Shown here: piece by piece, positions 22,244 through 35,652 of the stretch
Numbering within the stretch: position 1 is the stretch's first letter
Layout of the letters: every line of letters starts with the position of its first letter
NCBI GenBank assembly: GCA_037013685.1
Contig: CM072888.1
Location: 8,909,034 to 8,973,033, forward strand
Origin: Acridotheres tristis
Taxonomy: Eukaryota; Chordata; Aves; Passeriformes; Sturnidae
DNA: 64,000 nt
Reading direction: 5' to 3'
Translations under genes and position numbers: made by a program
Notes under the pieces: model-generated
Told to the model about the DNA's origin: nothing
Seen by the model: only the letters and a program-made list of their open reading frames with translations
Database searches by the model: none

Positions 22244-25200
22244 TGTTGCTGCCTACCAGCATGAAACCCCCAACATTATGGCCCAGAGGAGCTGGAGGAG
22301 GATGAGCATAGCACCAGGAAAAGGGCTACAAACTAAGTTTCTGAAATATATTATGTATGGATACATTCTTCCTTGTTCATTTGTAATTATATCTGAACTA
22401 ATTATGATTCTTTCAGTAGGATATTCATGTTTCAGTTAAAATATTTTAAATAAATTCTTGGGTTTATAACTTACATCTGTTTCATGTGTTGCCTGTCCTA
22501 CATATGTTCACAAGCTACAGAAGGGAGGGGAATATGTATTACACTGACATCATTTAAGAATTTTTTATCCATATTTTTTAATTTTTCAGTTAATATTGAG
22601 TTGTTCCAAAAGCCTGCAAATAGTTTGGCATCACATTTTTATGGCAGTCACATCTTGATTGTAACATTTCCTATGGTGTGGACTAAGAGATGCTTCCTAA
22701 GGGACACTGGAAGGATCTTCACAAATTTTCTTTTATCGATCACTGCTGGAAACTTTATGTATGGAGGTAAGATGAGATAAAAGACCATTTCCTTTGATAG
22801 CAGAGACTTCAAAAAGATGTTTCTGATTAAAATATCTCTGATGCCAGTGAATGCCAAAAGCTTCTGTAGCTCACTTTGACTTCACAGAGTTGCATTTTTA
22901 TAATGGAACAAAAAAGATTAAGGAAGCCCCTCTGAAGTGCCTGTATTTTATGAAAAAATAAATCCATATGCATATAAACTAATATGGATTGTTAAGCCAG
23001 TCACTTTATTTTAAGATCTGGGTTGTACTAAAGTAGGGGCTATTTTGGAAATGGAATCATGCCATCAATTTTAATTGTAAAATATTATGGGGACATAATC
23101 AAAGCCCAGTGTTTTACTTCATGTAGGTGCTCTCCAAAGTATGATTCTGCAGTTACATAAATAAGAGAAAGGGATGAATATGTCAAGAAAGGTGGCAGCA
23201 CTGCCAGAGTTAAATTCTTACATATATGTCATGATTGTGGAGGATTTATAGAACACATAAGACCCAAGGTGATATTTGCTTGTAACTCAAGTGTGTATAA
23301 AATGAATATTGTGGCATAATGGCACTTGTTAAGTTCAATATGTTCACTTTCATGATGTTCAAGTAAGACATTTGAAAGAATTCAGAATGAATAATAAGCA
23401 TAAAAACAGATCAGTGTTTCCCACATGTTAAAAAAGCTGCTTGTATTTGATGCTTTCACGTCCTCAAACACAATCTCAGTATTTGTTCAAATTTCTGCTC
23501 TACTTACTAAGATGAGCACAGATAGGACAAGGTACTATATAACAGATTCACATAAAATATGAAGCAATTAATAAAGCATGACAGAGAATGCAGTATCTTA
23601 GTGCTTGGAGAGGTACAAATTCTACTGACACGTCACTTGTGTACACGTCTCACGAAATGACAGAAATGCTGCCTGAGAATTCTCACATTCTGTATTATCA
23701 CTGCCAGCAGGTGTATGGGGATGAACCACAACAACATCCATAGCCTTTGGTGCCTGAACACACAGGAGGACATTTGGCTCTGTCTCTTAATAAAGTGTAA
23801 CTAAGAACACTTTTACCAAAGCAGGCCAAAAGTCTGCTGAATCCACCACCCAACAGTGGCCACTGGAAGAGACCCAGGAATGCACACAGAGAAACTTCTC
23901 CAGGGTACTCTCCCAGTCTCTAGTGTCTCCACATTCAAGATACCTTCTGCCCAAAATGCACAAATTGCAATATTTTTCTTTGTAAATATTTCTCAGTTTT
24001 AATGTTTCTCGGTCCATATGCTAAAATAGCAAACCAGGAATAGCTGCCCAGAGACTTCTCTGATACCAATAAAAGAATGTTTGATTTCAGTGCCAATTTC
24101 TTCTCTGTATTTTAGCGAATTTTAATTTTCAGCATGCAAAACACACTCTACAGAGGGGGTTTTTCAGCTGTTGAGGTATAATATTTGCTTTATCAGAGCG
24201 CTTATAAGACAAATTTCTAAGCATGCTCATATACTTCCTTAAATTGAATATTGAAGTTAAATTGATTAACTTTCATCCATGTTTGGATGACAAAAACCTT
24301 CAACATGGTAACACAAAACCATGCACAACTGCAATCTAAAAATGCATAGCCACAGTAAAAATAGAAAGAACTTTGAAAACATATTTTTCAGATAACAGAA
24401 AGAAATGAAACAATATGAAAGATTTGGAATTTTTAGGGGCATTTCAATGTGAAACAGTTTTGACTTGAGTATTTTAATTTGATACCCATTCAGTTTCATC
24501 ATTTGAACCTACCTCTTTCTTTCCTGAATCTGTTCTGTTCATCTTAAGATAAAATCATAGAAAGTTATTGGTTTGCCAAAAAAGAGCATATTTTAAAACC
24601 ACCTGTGATGATAAACTCTATGAATTATTATTTTTAAAATTCAGTCTTACCCTTTTTAAATTCAATGGCATATATTCAGTTTATTCCAGGGGAGTGAGAG
24701 TCAGCCCTTGATTCATTCATTTGCATGTAATCTAACAGAGCTACATGCTTTTGAATATAAAGTAAAAGAAATCTGTTTCTTTTTGCAGGATAAAGGACTC
24801 CCAGGGCAAAGAACTGATGAATAAGGTTAGTTTGTCAAAAATTAAATTACTGTTGGAAAAAAAATCCCTTAAACTCTTCTAGAGAGGGCAGTCCAGCAAC
24901 CATTTTGTTTATGAACTCTGACTGTGCACTCTGTGTATACAAAGTTCTCAAAAGTGATTCTCAGTGTGACACCAATAGCTTGTGACCCATTTGCAGATTT
25001 AAAAGCCTCTGGTCTATTCTGCGGCCCAACAGAAAATGACATACTGCTTAGAAGTAATAACTAAACTAATATAAACTCAATGATCTTTTATTAAAAACTT
25101 CAGCTGGATAAAATAAGGAATTTTATATTCTCTTGTTTAAGTGTGTGAATACAAGCACAGAATGTAAGGAGTGGAATATCCATCGTTATGCTGAAAACAA

Positions 25201-25945
25201 CCCAAGTAACTACTTAGACCACAGCCTATCTTTTAGTGTGTGAATGAAGCTACAGAAACCGAAGTTAGTCTCTTGCATAAACATTTGTCTCAGTCACATC
25301 TAAAAAACCCCACAAAAATTAGGTGAAAGAATAGCAGTACTTTATGACTTTTTCATAAAGCAAACCAGAAAGAAATGAAGTGTAAATTTGCATGCATAAT
25401 TCATTTTTCAGAAAGTAAACCAATAGAGGAAAAAGTCACATAAAGGGATGTTAGTTCTACTTAACCTCAAACTAAAAATGGTGGCTGAGGTTGCTGGAAT
25501 TTGAGTTACACAGATTATTTAATACAGATTGGTAAAATTGTTTTTAAAATCTCAACAGTAGAGATCAGTAAGGGACTGCAAATCACCTTTAAATAGAAAA
25601 GCATTGGTCAATTAAATAAAGAAAAAAAAAAGAAGTAGAGGAAAAACATTTCAATTTCACTTCTTTGGGATTTCATAAATAGAAGCAAATAAAAAAGTGG
25701 TTTGAAAAAGAGAATTTTAGTGCAATATATTATGTGGGGAGCTGGATTTCTCATAGAGAAAGCATTCCTCCTATTTTTTAGATACCAAGCACATGCTCTG
25801 TCTTTTGAAGGAGCACTGAAGGATATAATTGAGATGAGATGCTGACTGATATTCTGGACAATCTCTGCTGATTTTTTCAAATGGTCTGTATTAGTACTGA
25901 GGAGGTCAAGAAGGTCTCTATATCACTGTTAGGGTTTTTATTTCC
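22244..25945. other. AT-rich noncoding stretch
   Basis: No complete gene. Possible exons at 22590-22766 and 24789-24825 (both plus strand) are the only intervals with paired splice signals and an open frame that I would mention. An ATTTGCAT octamer lies at 24719. Frames of 60-98 codons elsewhere show no domain. Confidence 0.6.
22590..22766 (+). other. Candidate 177-bp internal exon (unproven)
   Basis: A strong acceptor (a T-rich run ending ATTTTTCAG) at 22589 and a strong donor (TATGGAG|GTAAGATG) after 22766 enclose 177 bases, near the usual vertebrate exon length. One frame is open for all 59 codons; the exon begins and ends in the same codon phase, so it could be skipped or included without shifting a frame. 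The peptide is rich in Phe, Ile and Leu and I recognise no domain. The open frame extends well upstream of the acceptor as well, which weakens the case. Chance remains the likeliest explanation. Confidence 0.18.
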
Positions 25946-25962
25946 TTTTTTTTTTTTTTTTT
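25946..25962. repeat. Poly-T run
   Basis: Seventeen consecutive T on the plus strand. It may be a slippage tract or the reversed poly-A tail of a decayed retrocopy, but I see no recognisable body next to it. Confidence 0.9.
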
Positions 25963-27585
25963 GAGCAATATATATTATTATCCCATTGATATATTGCAGT
26001 ATAAGGAAAACAGAAGTAATGCATTTACAAGAATCAAGACATCACCCTCATGCTTATTAAAAATATATTGAACTTTAAACCCAGAGCTCTAAGCTGTGTT
26101 GAAATAAAATTAGCACACCAAAAAATCCACAAAGAACCAAACCAGGTGTTGCCTAGCCTAGTCATAATCACAATACTTTATTTTTTATCCCTTTTTATTT
26201 GTACATAGAAGAGTGGGAATTTCACCCAAAGGGTGAAGAAGTAAATGAACATAGTTCTGTCCTGGCTGCAGTAATCCCTCCCTATGACAACCCTTCTACT
26301 TCTTTTCACAACGTGGCTCCTGACTTCTATCATTACCCACACACACAGTCCCCCATAGTTTGCATTTATTTGAAGCTTTTAATCCTCACCTCTGACAGGC
26401 TCTGAAGCCTGCTTATCTTCATTGCTGTTCTGAACTCCTTAATTTTCTCCATTTTTTCACACATCTACTCCTACCCAAGCAGCCCCCTTGCCATTCCTAT
26501 CGCCGTGCCTTGTGTGTCAAGCACTAAAAGTGGTTTTTTTTCTCCAAAGATATTGGTCTGTTATGAAACCCACTTATAAAGAAGTTGCTAAATCTATATG
26601 CACAGACATACCTGTATGCATATACAGACACACCAGTCTTGATAAATTATCTGTCTCCTGTAGAATCAATGCATTATTGACAGATTAGTAGGTATGCTCT
26701 TGGACAAAGAGTTTATCTCCTCCCCCTTCTCCCCCATTCTCTACAGAAATAAAAATTACAGTAGCATTCAACTGATAATTATATACTGACTTAAAAGTAG
26801 TCACTCCAATGTGCCCTAGAAATTACTCATGAAAAGGATTATTCATGTATTGCCCTAACATGTGTCACTCAGCCAGAAGTGATGCCTGACTTAACTGAAA
26901 GTATGGATTTGTTACCCTGAAATTATTTCTTTCTTTTTTCAAAAGTAGTTTATAATGTATTCCAAAGCACCAGTCACAGAAGACAGAGCACTTGAGCTTT
27001 AATCAGCATTTAAGTGCCCCCCTGCTCTTCTGTCACTCTATCATTCATAGATAACTACAGACAAAAAATATGTTCAGGAGCCCTTGAGGAGTGCATAGCT
27101 GTGTCTTTTAGAGTCTGCTCCACAGAGCAGAGCAGCTTTTAACTGAGTGAACCATCATGGACATATGAGGGTGTCTCAGGCATCCTGGAGATAAAGTTTC
27201 AGCAGTAGGTCCAATAACAGTTCAAGAAATTATCAAGAAAACACATAAAAAATCTGGAGCACAGGCTTAGCTGCCAAATAAATCTGCCTGCAGTAAAATA
27301 ATCTTGTGAAGAGAAATCATCTTCTACATAGGACTTTTTTTTTTTTACCAGGTCCCATGGGGTCTAGACTTATGACTATACTGAACAATAACAAATTGTT
27401 CTATTTAACTCCCATGTGCTGCTTGTTTTAGTGATTTACTAGGCAATAAAATGAATTCATGTCTTAGTGTTTAAACCCTGCCTTTTTAGGTCCTAATATC
27501 CAAGCTTGCAATCTTCAGAAAAACACATATAACTTTAATTGTCCCTACACCATACAGGAAACGTAGATACATTATTTTAGACCGT
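25963..27585. other. Noncoding stretch, no gene seen
   Basis: AT-rich unique sequence. The 68-codon frame at 26199-26405 and the 66-codon frame at 26488-26688 have no domain or splice context. No repeats are recognised apart from short T runs. Confidence 0.65.
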
Positions 27586-27692
27586 AAAAAAAAATAAAAA
27601 AAAAAAAAAAAAAAAAAAAAGAAAAAAGTTGTTCTCTATAGGATTTTTCTCCAAGCTTTGGTCTCCCACTCATTAAAAAAAAAAAAAAAAAA
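27586..27692. repeat. Two long poly-A runs
   Basis: A run of about 42 bases that is A except for single T and G interruptions starts at 27586, and a second A run of about 18 bases ends near 27692. They are separated by about 50 bases. Long A runs often mark the 3' ends of retrocopies, but the sequence upstream (27480-27585) is not recognisable as a messenger copy or SINE. Confidence 0.85.
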
Positions 27693-30600
27693 GCCTAATT
27701 GTAGAGTGCTGTGGGGTTTTTTGTGTATCCCCTGAGTTTCTATCCCTGGGAACACATCATTAAGAGAGACTGGAGAAAGGTATTGCACCAAGTCATGGAG
27801 TAAGGACCAGGACCCACCTTGAAGAGACATTTCTAATACACTGCAGAGTGCAGCTTAGTCAAGGTTACTTTTGAAGCAGTGAGCCCAGATCTTTAACACA
27901 GGGAATTAACATCTCCCTGAAACTCAGCTCTGAATAATTGCTACAGAGAGAATGGGCATTTTGGGAGCCTGAGAAAACTTCTTTTAATGACTTACCTATA
28001 TCTGTGCTTGCCTGATCATTCAGATCAGAGGATACAGTTTGCAAAGATGATTTTAGCTTGCCAACACGACAGAAGCTAAAAACCGATTTCATAGAATGTG
28101 TGTTACAGTCAGCCATATTTCTCAGGGCAAGGAAAATTTACAAGAAATCATATGCTTTGGAATAGTCTCATTCTGGTCACTGATCAGGTGTTTTTGGATC
28201 ACAGAGCTGTCTACTGTGATAACACAGCAGCATTCAGCAAACAAGGAACTCACCAGGTGCATACATAACCTAACAGCTTTGAAAATAAATCTTTGATACT
28301 AACAAAAAATACTTCTTTCCTAGGAATATTTGCTCTATGGCAATGTATATCATACTGATATGACTTTTATTCAACTAAAGAGTCTTTCTTTTATCACAAT
28401 ATTAAAAGTATAGATCACCGTTAATCATATTAGAAATTTTTCTAGGTTAAACCCAAACGATAACTTGTTTAAACATGCCATAAAATAACTTCTGGCCTAA
28501 ATATCAGGTTTTCTTAGACATTTTGAAGTGGGATAAAATCATAAATGATAGTTAATAAAATTATCCAATGTAAATCTGTTTCTTTACTTTCTTACTGCAT
28601 CTTCACCTGTTCCCAGGCACAGACTTCCAGGTCAGGGGACACTGTCAGGATTGAGAACGTGTGAATATTATACACTAAGCTGTAATGTGAATTTGGGATT
28701 TGTATCATGCATATCCAGGTCCACAATTGTCCTGATTCTGAATTTCACAGTTTGCTGTGAGTCAGGCAGAGTCAGTGCAGCTAAGAATGTGATTGTCATT
28801 ATCACCACTGGAGAAATTGCTCCTTGATGCTGCTCCTGTCCTGGTTACCTCCCACCCAAGAGTGGATTCAGGTGTGAATTCCCCTGCCTGTTTTGTCCCA
28901 CAAAAACAAATATCAGCAGTTTCCTGTTAATTTCCTTGGAGGCAAATTGAAACAAGACAAACTTCAGTCAGGACCTTCAACGCCAGCCTGGTGGCAGTAG
29001 GTCACCAGGCTTAAAAGCTAAAGCCCAGCACTTAAACATCTAATGCTTACATAAAGTTAGGCACAAGTCAGAGAGATTTCAATCACTGAGGTCTGAAAGT
29101 TGCGTCACTCATCTTTATATGTGTTGAAACATTCTTGAAAAGAACATAAAACACCCCGGAAAATAAGGATGCCAAGAAGCTAGATTTTTAAATAGTTAAA
29201 CTCACAAACTCAAATGCAGTTAGACCTTGTTTTACGTTTTTGCTTTTTTTTTTTTTTTTCTTGTTTGTTTGATTTTAACAGCAGCAAATTATCACATAAG
29301 TGCATTTCCACACACAGACTTTATGTTTTCTGGTTAGGACACTTGTATATATTACAGAGAGCTGGCAGTCAATGACAGAAACTGAGAGGAAGGAAGAATT
29401 TCTGATGCAGCCTAACATCAATCATTTACCACTTACTTCAAATATTCAGCTTACTTGAAGAAAATGAACAGTGTCTGATTATTTCTAATAACAAATTATT
29501 CTGTAACACTGAAAGAAAAATGTAAAAGCACAGGTAGGTAATTATTCCTTAAAAGCAATCCAGACTCACATTTATAAATGACAGTGTTAATCACAAGCAT
29601 TCACTGTAAGTGAAAAAAACGTGGTGAACTAGAGTAAATGGTTTTTATGCATGTGGTTACAGAGTCAGCAAGCAGAAATTCTCAGAGTACAATTTCTTAT
29701 TTAGAATTACATAACTATCCATTTTTATTAGCTCCAAATGCTTTCAGTTCTCTTTCAAATTTTTGCATCCAAGTGCCTCTTCAAGGTGATTGCTCTCCAT
29801 TCTAGCAGTGAAGATGTAAAACTTTACACGGCTTCTAATGGAAACTTTGGGAAGTACACTTGTTTCTAGATATTTGTATTCTTTAGCTAACCAGTATAAT
29901 ACAATAGGTTAAAAATAATGGCTAACACACGATATGAAAAATATTAAACCAATGTGTTTTCCCTCCCCCTTTTCAAATCAAAATTACTTTGGTGTTTTCA
30001 TCTTTTATGCTGCAAATAAGTAAGGTTAGGTAGATAGCTAAGTATAGTGCAGAAATGTCTCTAGTTAAGAACCAAGTTTTCACCGATGTTATTTTCATAT
30101 CTGTATTTTAGCAGATGTACCAGGTTCAAAAGTGATGGTTTCACAGCCAACTAAGCAAATTGCAGAAATTACATGTGTAACAGAACTGAGGCAATGCACC
30201 ACCAGCAACTGAAAAGCTTTAAAAGTCAGAACATAATTTTGAATTGCAGACCTTGAAGATCTTCCAGATTAAGGACAACAGTGATAGAAGAATATCCTCC
30301 TGTGAAGACCCTGTTCCCCTTATTACCCATTGATCCTAATCAAACAAATGGAAACAGCTTTGTGATAGTGATGGTGGCAGAAGACTGACCAAGACTGTGA
30401 AGCTGGGTTTTCATTTGTGTCATCGCTGCTGGTTAATCCTCATTGCAGAGGATTTTTATTTCAAACATTTAGAAAATTGGCAATAAAATGTTATTTTCTA
30501 ACAGAAATTTTGCTGACAAAATGAACAATTTTTGTACGAATTTAAAATGTTTTCAATACCAATACTGTAAAAAAAAAAGTCCTATATCAGCTTTACAGCA

Positions 30601-33600
30601 CATAAAACAGAAAGGTTAGTAAGCAGTATAAAGCACTTTATTATAGAGATTTCACTAGAAAGGCACAGGCAAATATTTGAGAAAAGAGTGTGGATTGCAT
30701 GCCCTTAAGAAAACTAAAGGACAGCAAGCGATTTCTATGTGCATTGCACATGAATTGACATAGTTGGAGCCGCTGCGTTTGCAGGGAATAAAGGACCACT
30801 CCAGAGACACTAAACAGGCTTTCAGATGTATATTCATATACCTTTAGGGACATAAAACTCTAAAAATAACTGACAAAGTGACTGAGAGTGTCTCTTGAAA
30901 TATCTATCTCTTTTGCTCGCATGCTTAGCCAACCAGGAAAAAGGGAGCTGTGAATCAAAAGCTATGAAGCCGCAGTTATGGTGAGAAGGGTGTTAACCAT
31001 GACCACAAAAAAGTCTCTGCAGTGCCCTTGCCTGGTGTGCAGCAGCCTGGCGTGAGCTCCTGCCTCCTGTAATCCTGCAAACACCTGGGTCACTCACACT
31101 GCTCGGGTCAGACATGACTAGGAAGGGTTTGTTTAGTCACACCCCACTTCGTGGCTCTTCCACTGCTCTAAACGATGCACAGGCACACGGGACTCCAGGC
31201 AGCACGACCTTCTATTAACATTGCCTGAGTCACAGAATAAATCCCCAAACATTGGCATAAAATCTGCATCCCAAGATGCTAAGAGGAAGTAGGAAAAAGA
31301 TAGACAAAAACCAGTCCTATAAAGGAAAGGACAACAGATAGTTTATTTAAAATAGATAAATAACCAAGTTATACCTGCACACCAAGTTACAGATTTGTGC
31401 CGCCACTGATTGGCAGGAAATGCAGAGACACCAAAAAACATTCCAGCTGAAAGTTCCAAATGCACATGAGCATCAATCAACTGATGCACTAGATACTCCT
31501 ACCATGGATGAGGTAATTTACCATTCTGAATAATTTAGCATTGTATCAAGAGTTAGTTTGAAATAAGCCCCAGTACATTTCACTAAAGAGCAGCAGCAGC
31601 TAAATGATGAACTGTTCCTGCTTTAAGTATTTTAATTTCTGGGATGAGAAAATAAATAGAGAATCCTTGATCCTGACTAATACTATTTTGATTATGTGAG
31701 GAATCAATATAACTTGAGAACTTGTAATATTTTACAACATTTTTTTATGTTTTACAGAACATTTTCATCATGTAACTGAATTTTCTATCTAAACTGAAAT
31801 ACCTTTCATTATAGTTCACGAAAGAAAGAACTACTGAAATCAGTTCTTTATTTACTATGACAAGTCTGGTCAAAGGAGCTAACAAGTAAAGAAAATGTGA
31901 TTCTGACATTAAATACTGTTGTAAAAATGATGTTTTATTATCATAAAAAGTGATATTTTATTATATTTATTATGTTCAGTTAAGCATGAAGTGCTATATA
32001 TAATACCAAACACCTTTTCACTAAAACTATACGTAGAAAATAATTTAGCATTCAGTTTTGATGAGATAACTATAATTACTTTACTTCCCTGAAGACATGT
32101 AAGTACGTAGCTGTCACAATTTGTATTTGCTAATGATAATGACTTAAAGACTACAATGAACTTTTCATTTATTTTTTTACACTGGTGTTAGAAAGGTAGT
32201 ATAATTACAGAAGAAAAATTATAACTCTTCAGCACAACTAATCAGTTTTGATAAACTGCCATGCAAAACCCATGGAAAGAAATAAAGTATAAGACAGCTG
32301 CCACTATTAGAGTACAACTAAAGGCATCCTTTTTGCAGAATCTCATTGTAAGATTGCAGATTTTTTTTTTTAATTTCAAGTTGAGTTTCAGGTCCTCTAA
32401 CAGGACCAGAAATCTTTGTTCTTTCAAAAAAAGTCCTTAGGACAAAGTTAAAGAGGAAAATTTAAGTCAGTTGCCCTCAGAGTCAATATTCAGTTTAGAA
32501 CAGTATTTGAGCAATATGTAGAACATGATTTTTATTTGACACTAGATTGTCACAGAATACAGGAATGTCAGACTAAAATTGATTTTTTTTTTGTTAATAG
32601 GTACACTGCAAATGTGATGTTACATTTAAACTTGATACAAATTATTTACTATTTCTATACAACATATTTGAATATTGAATATTTGGCCACAATGGTAGTG
32701 TTGACTTTACCTTAACCTCAAATTCAAGAACAACTCTGACTACTTAGCCACATGAAGAGGAAGGGGAATTGTTTTCTCTGTTTTAAATAATTTGCATGAG
32801 GTATAGAATTTCTGAGCCTGCTAACAATAAGGTCTGCTGATTTAATCTACATATATAATTGCTAAAATATATCTCTGAGTTACGTGCCTTTGAAAATCAT
32901 GGCAGTGCTCTTTCCATGTATTAGTAGGGATGACAAGTGTGCTCATAAAGGACTTATGTCTTACATGGGAATATCTGTGTTAGGTCAAACACAGTAGCAT
33001 GCAGAAAAATCCTCCTCAGCAGTGCCACAAACTGTGAAAAGAAAATGTGATAGAAGATATTCAGTACCATCTCCACTGGATCAATTTCTAGGTCAGTTGT
33101 TTGTCCTTTAAAAAATGTCAAAGCAAGACAAATGTTCACAACTGTAGTTCTTTTAAATAATACACTGCAGTTGAAATCTAAAATATGCCTTATTGTAGCT
33201 TCTGACATTATTTTAGGTAGAAGAATAAGTTTGTCCAGTGTGAGGAGAAAAAATGTGAAATAAGAATAGAGAGTCCTCAGGTACATACTCTGGCTCTGAC
33301 ACACATCATATGGCAGCATACAGCAAAAAGACTACTGGTCATGTCACAGCTTCAGGGCAAAGGATTTAGAGAATGGGTCATTGCTACCTGCTGCTTTGAA
33401 CTATGCTTCTGCCATTCATTCCATATACTATTGCACAGCTTTCATCCCTTTAAGGAAGTGACTCTTCTAAAGTAGCTAATTGGAGCTTTATAATTTTTGC
33501 AGGAATTTACTTCACTCAAATAAGAGCTAATTAGTTGAAGTCCTGAAACAATCTGCAGTGGAATGCAAAAGTTTCTCATTGAGGCAGAAGAGCTCTTCCT

Positions 33601-35576
33601 TTTGCCCATGCTAATTGTTCCATGAAGTTAAACAAGATTAGGCTTCCACTAAAGAAGGCAGGTTCTGCTTTGAAAATCTTGGACACAGAATTCTGAAATA
33701 TGAATACAATTTGAGTGAGGTCATTTAAGCCAGCTGCTAAACAGTGACAGTTTTCTAGTCCTGGTATTAACACATACCTAGTCCTGTAAGGATTAATGAG
33801 ACCCTTGGGAATTAATAAATCTTTCCATGCAGTATTAAACAACCTCACTCTTACAGATGCTGAATGTCTTACTGACCAAAAAAACCCCAAAACCAACTCA
33901 GCTTCTTTCAGCATTTAACATTATACATTTTACTGCCTACCTGCTGATGGATACAAGACATTTAATAAACTCATGTATTCAAAGCCACTTTCTTCAGCCT
34001 CGTGATTTTGATTTTTGCTCATATTTTTGTTCATGGTGCTGCACAGATTGTGCTGGCTTATGCCAGGAGGGAATTTATATTTTTGGCCACTCTTTCTCCT
34101 ACCACCCTCTGTCTCTTCAAAGCTGACCCATGCATCCAGCTTTCCTGTTCCATGAGGATCATCACCCAGGGTGACACAAAATACATACAATTTCAACTCA
34201 CTTTTAAGGAAATTATATGTCCATGTAGCAACAAACCCCCAGCATACGACTTGTGTTAAAAGGAAAAATAAAGAAAAACAGTACATTGCATAGTGGGGTA
34301 GGAAAAGTGGCACAAAAAGCATCTTCTAATCTCACCAAATAATTCTGTATCAAAAGGGACAGTCAGCTGTTAGAATCAGTATTGCTGAACAGAAAGAGGA
34401 CAAAAAGAAGCAATATTTTAGTTTACATTACTTTTTCCATAGACCAATCCATTAAGAATTTACTTAGATACAGAATTTATAATAAAAACTGTGGAATAAC
34501 AATTTAGAGACACAAAGTATCAAGCACTGAATTGTGGTTGTGACAAATGGCTTTCAATAGTTCGGTGTCTATGTACAGTGCAACATGGGCATCCTGAAAC
34601 TGATAGGCTTTTTCTATTCATATCCAAACATGAACATCAAGTGGAATGATGATTAAACAATGAAGTGATATGATAATGTGCCATTGGGCATTATAAATAA
34701 CACAAGGAACCTGCCAATACAATAACTTTCATTATGTAAGTAAATTGACATGTTTAATTAAAGTTGGGAAATAACATTAGTTTTGTCTATTTACCAAAAA
34801 TAAAAGCAAGCAACAACCAAAACAATAATATTTCTGTTATTCAAATGGACAAAGTGCCAAACCCCTAATATTCTGATCAATTTTAAAAATAGGCATCTTG
34901 TGAAAAATAATAAATTGCAAGATTAAAATTTTTATGCACAACAAAGGTAGAAAGATTCTGTTGTCTTTTTTGACTTCTGGTAATAAACTGGGCATCAGCA
35001 ATTTCAAAGCTGGCAGAACAATAGATACTAACAAAGCATTTTGAAAAGGTCAAAACTGATCCATCTGTCTTAAAACAAAATGAAAAGTATATTTAATGAG
35101 AGCTGTAATCACCTTCGCATAGGGGTCTTTGTATCATTTATGTATTGAAAGAAAAGATTAAATAAAATCTTATTAAATCTGATATTTTAAGAAGAGTTTA
35201 CTGCAGGTTTTCATTGGTCTTTTGGTTAGTGTCTGAATTTGAATGAAAAGTGTATTCCATTTATCCAAATCCTAACTGTTCAGAAACTGGGCTGGATATA
35301 CACGCAGAGCTAAACACTTTGTGAATAATGCATTACTAATAACTACAACAAGTATCTTTAAAAAAAGAAAAACAAACAAAAAACCCCAACACAATTAATA
35401 AATTGTGAATCCAATATTCTCTATTAAAACTTAAAGCCTTGCTAAACTCCATGTAATATAAATTTTCCAGTCATTGTAGCAAGCACATGGAACACTTACA
35501 GTTTTCATGCTTTGACTAAATTATCCTGTTTCCAGCATCCTGCTTCAATATAGCATCACCCACTAATGTGCTGGAA
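27693..35576. other. Long AT-rich noncoding stretch
   Basis: No gene is supported. A possible 80-bp exon on the minus strand at 27996-28075 is described in the findings. An 8-bp-arm hairpin lies at 28986-29010. Around 31000-31210 the sequence is briefly richer in G+C with several CpGs. Minus-strand frames of 121, 112 and 130 codons at 32954, 33576 and 33930 have no domain and overlap plus-strand frames of similar length. Poly-T runs lie near 29246 and 32360. Confidence 0.6.
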
Positions 35577-35652
35577 GAAAAAAAAAAAAAAAAAAAAAAC
35601 CAAAAAAAAACCCAACAACAACAAAAAAAAAAACAAACAAAAACCCAAAACA
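35577..35652. repeat. A-rich / CAAA low-complexity tract
   Basis: About 76 bases containing only A and C: an A run of about 22, then A runs separated by CC, CCC, CAACAACAA and CAAACAAA. It is the reverse-complement type of the G/T tracts at 5014, 42781 and 46936. A smaller relative lies at about 35358-35393. Confidence 0.9.

Noticed and set aside
27586..27692. Long A runs as evidence for a processed pseudogene
   Set aside because: No messenger-like sequence or coding remnant lies upstream of either run and no target duplication is visible.
33930..34322. 130-codon minus-strand frame with a hydrophobic start
   Set aside because: Overlaps plus-strand frames of 85 and 89 codons of equal quality, no domain or splice border. 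Chance is sufficient.
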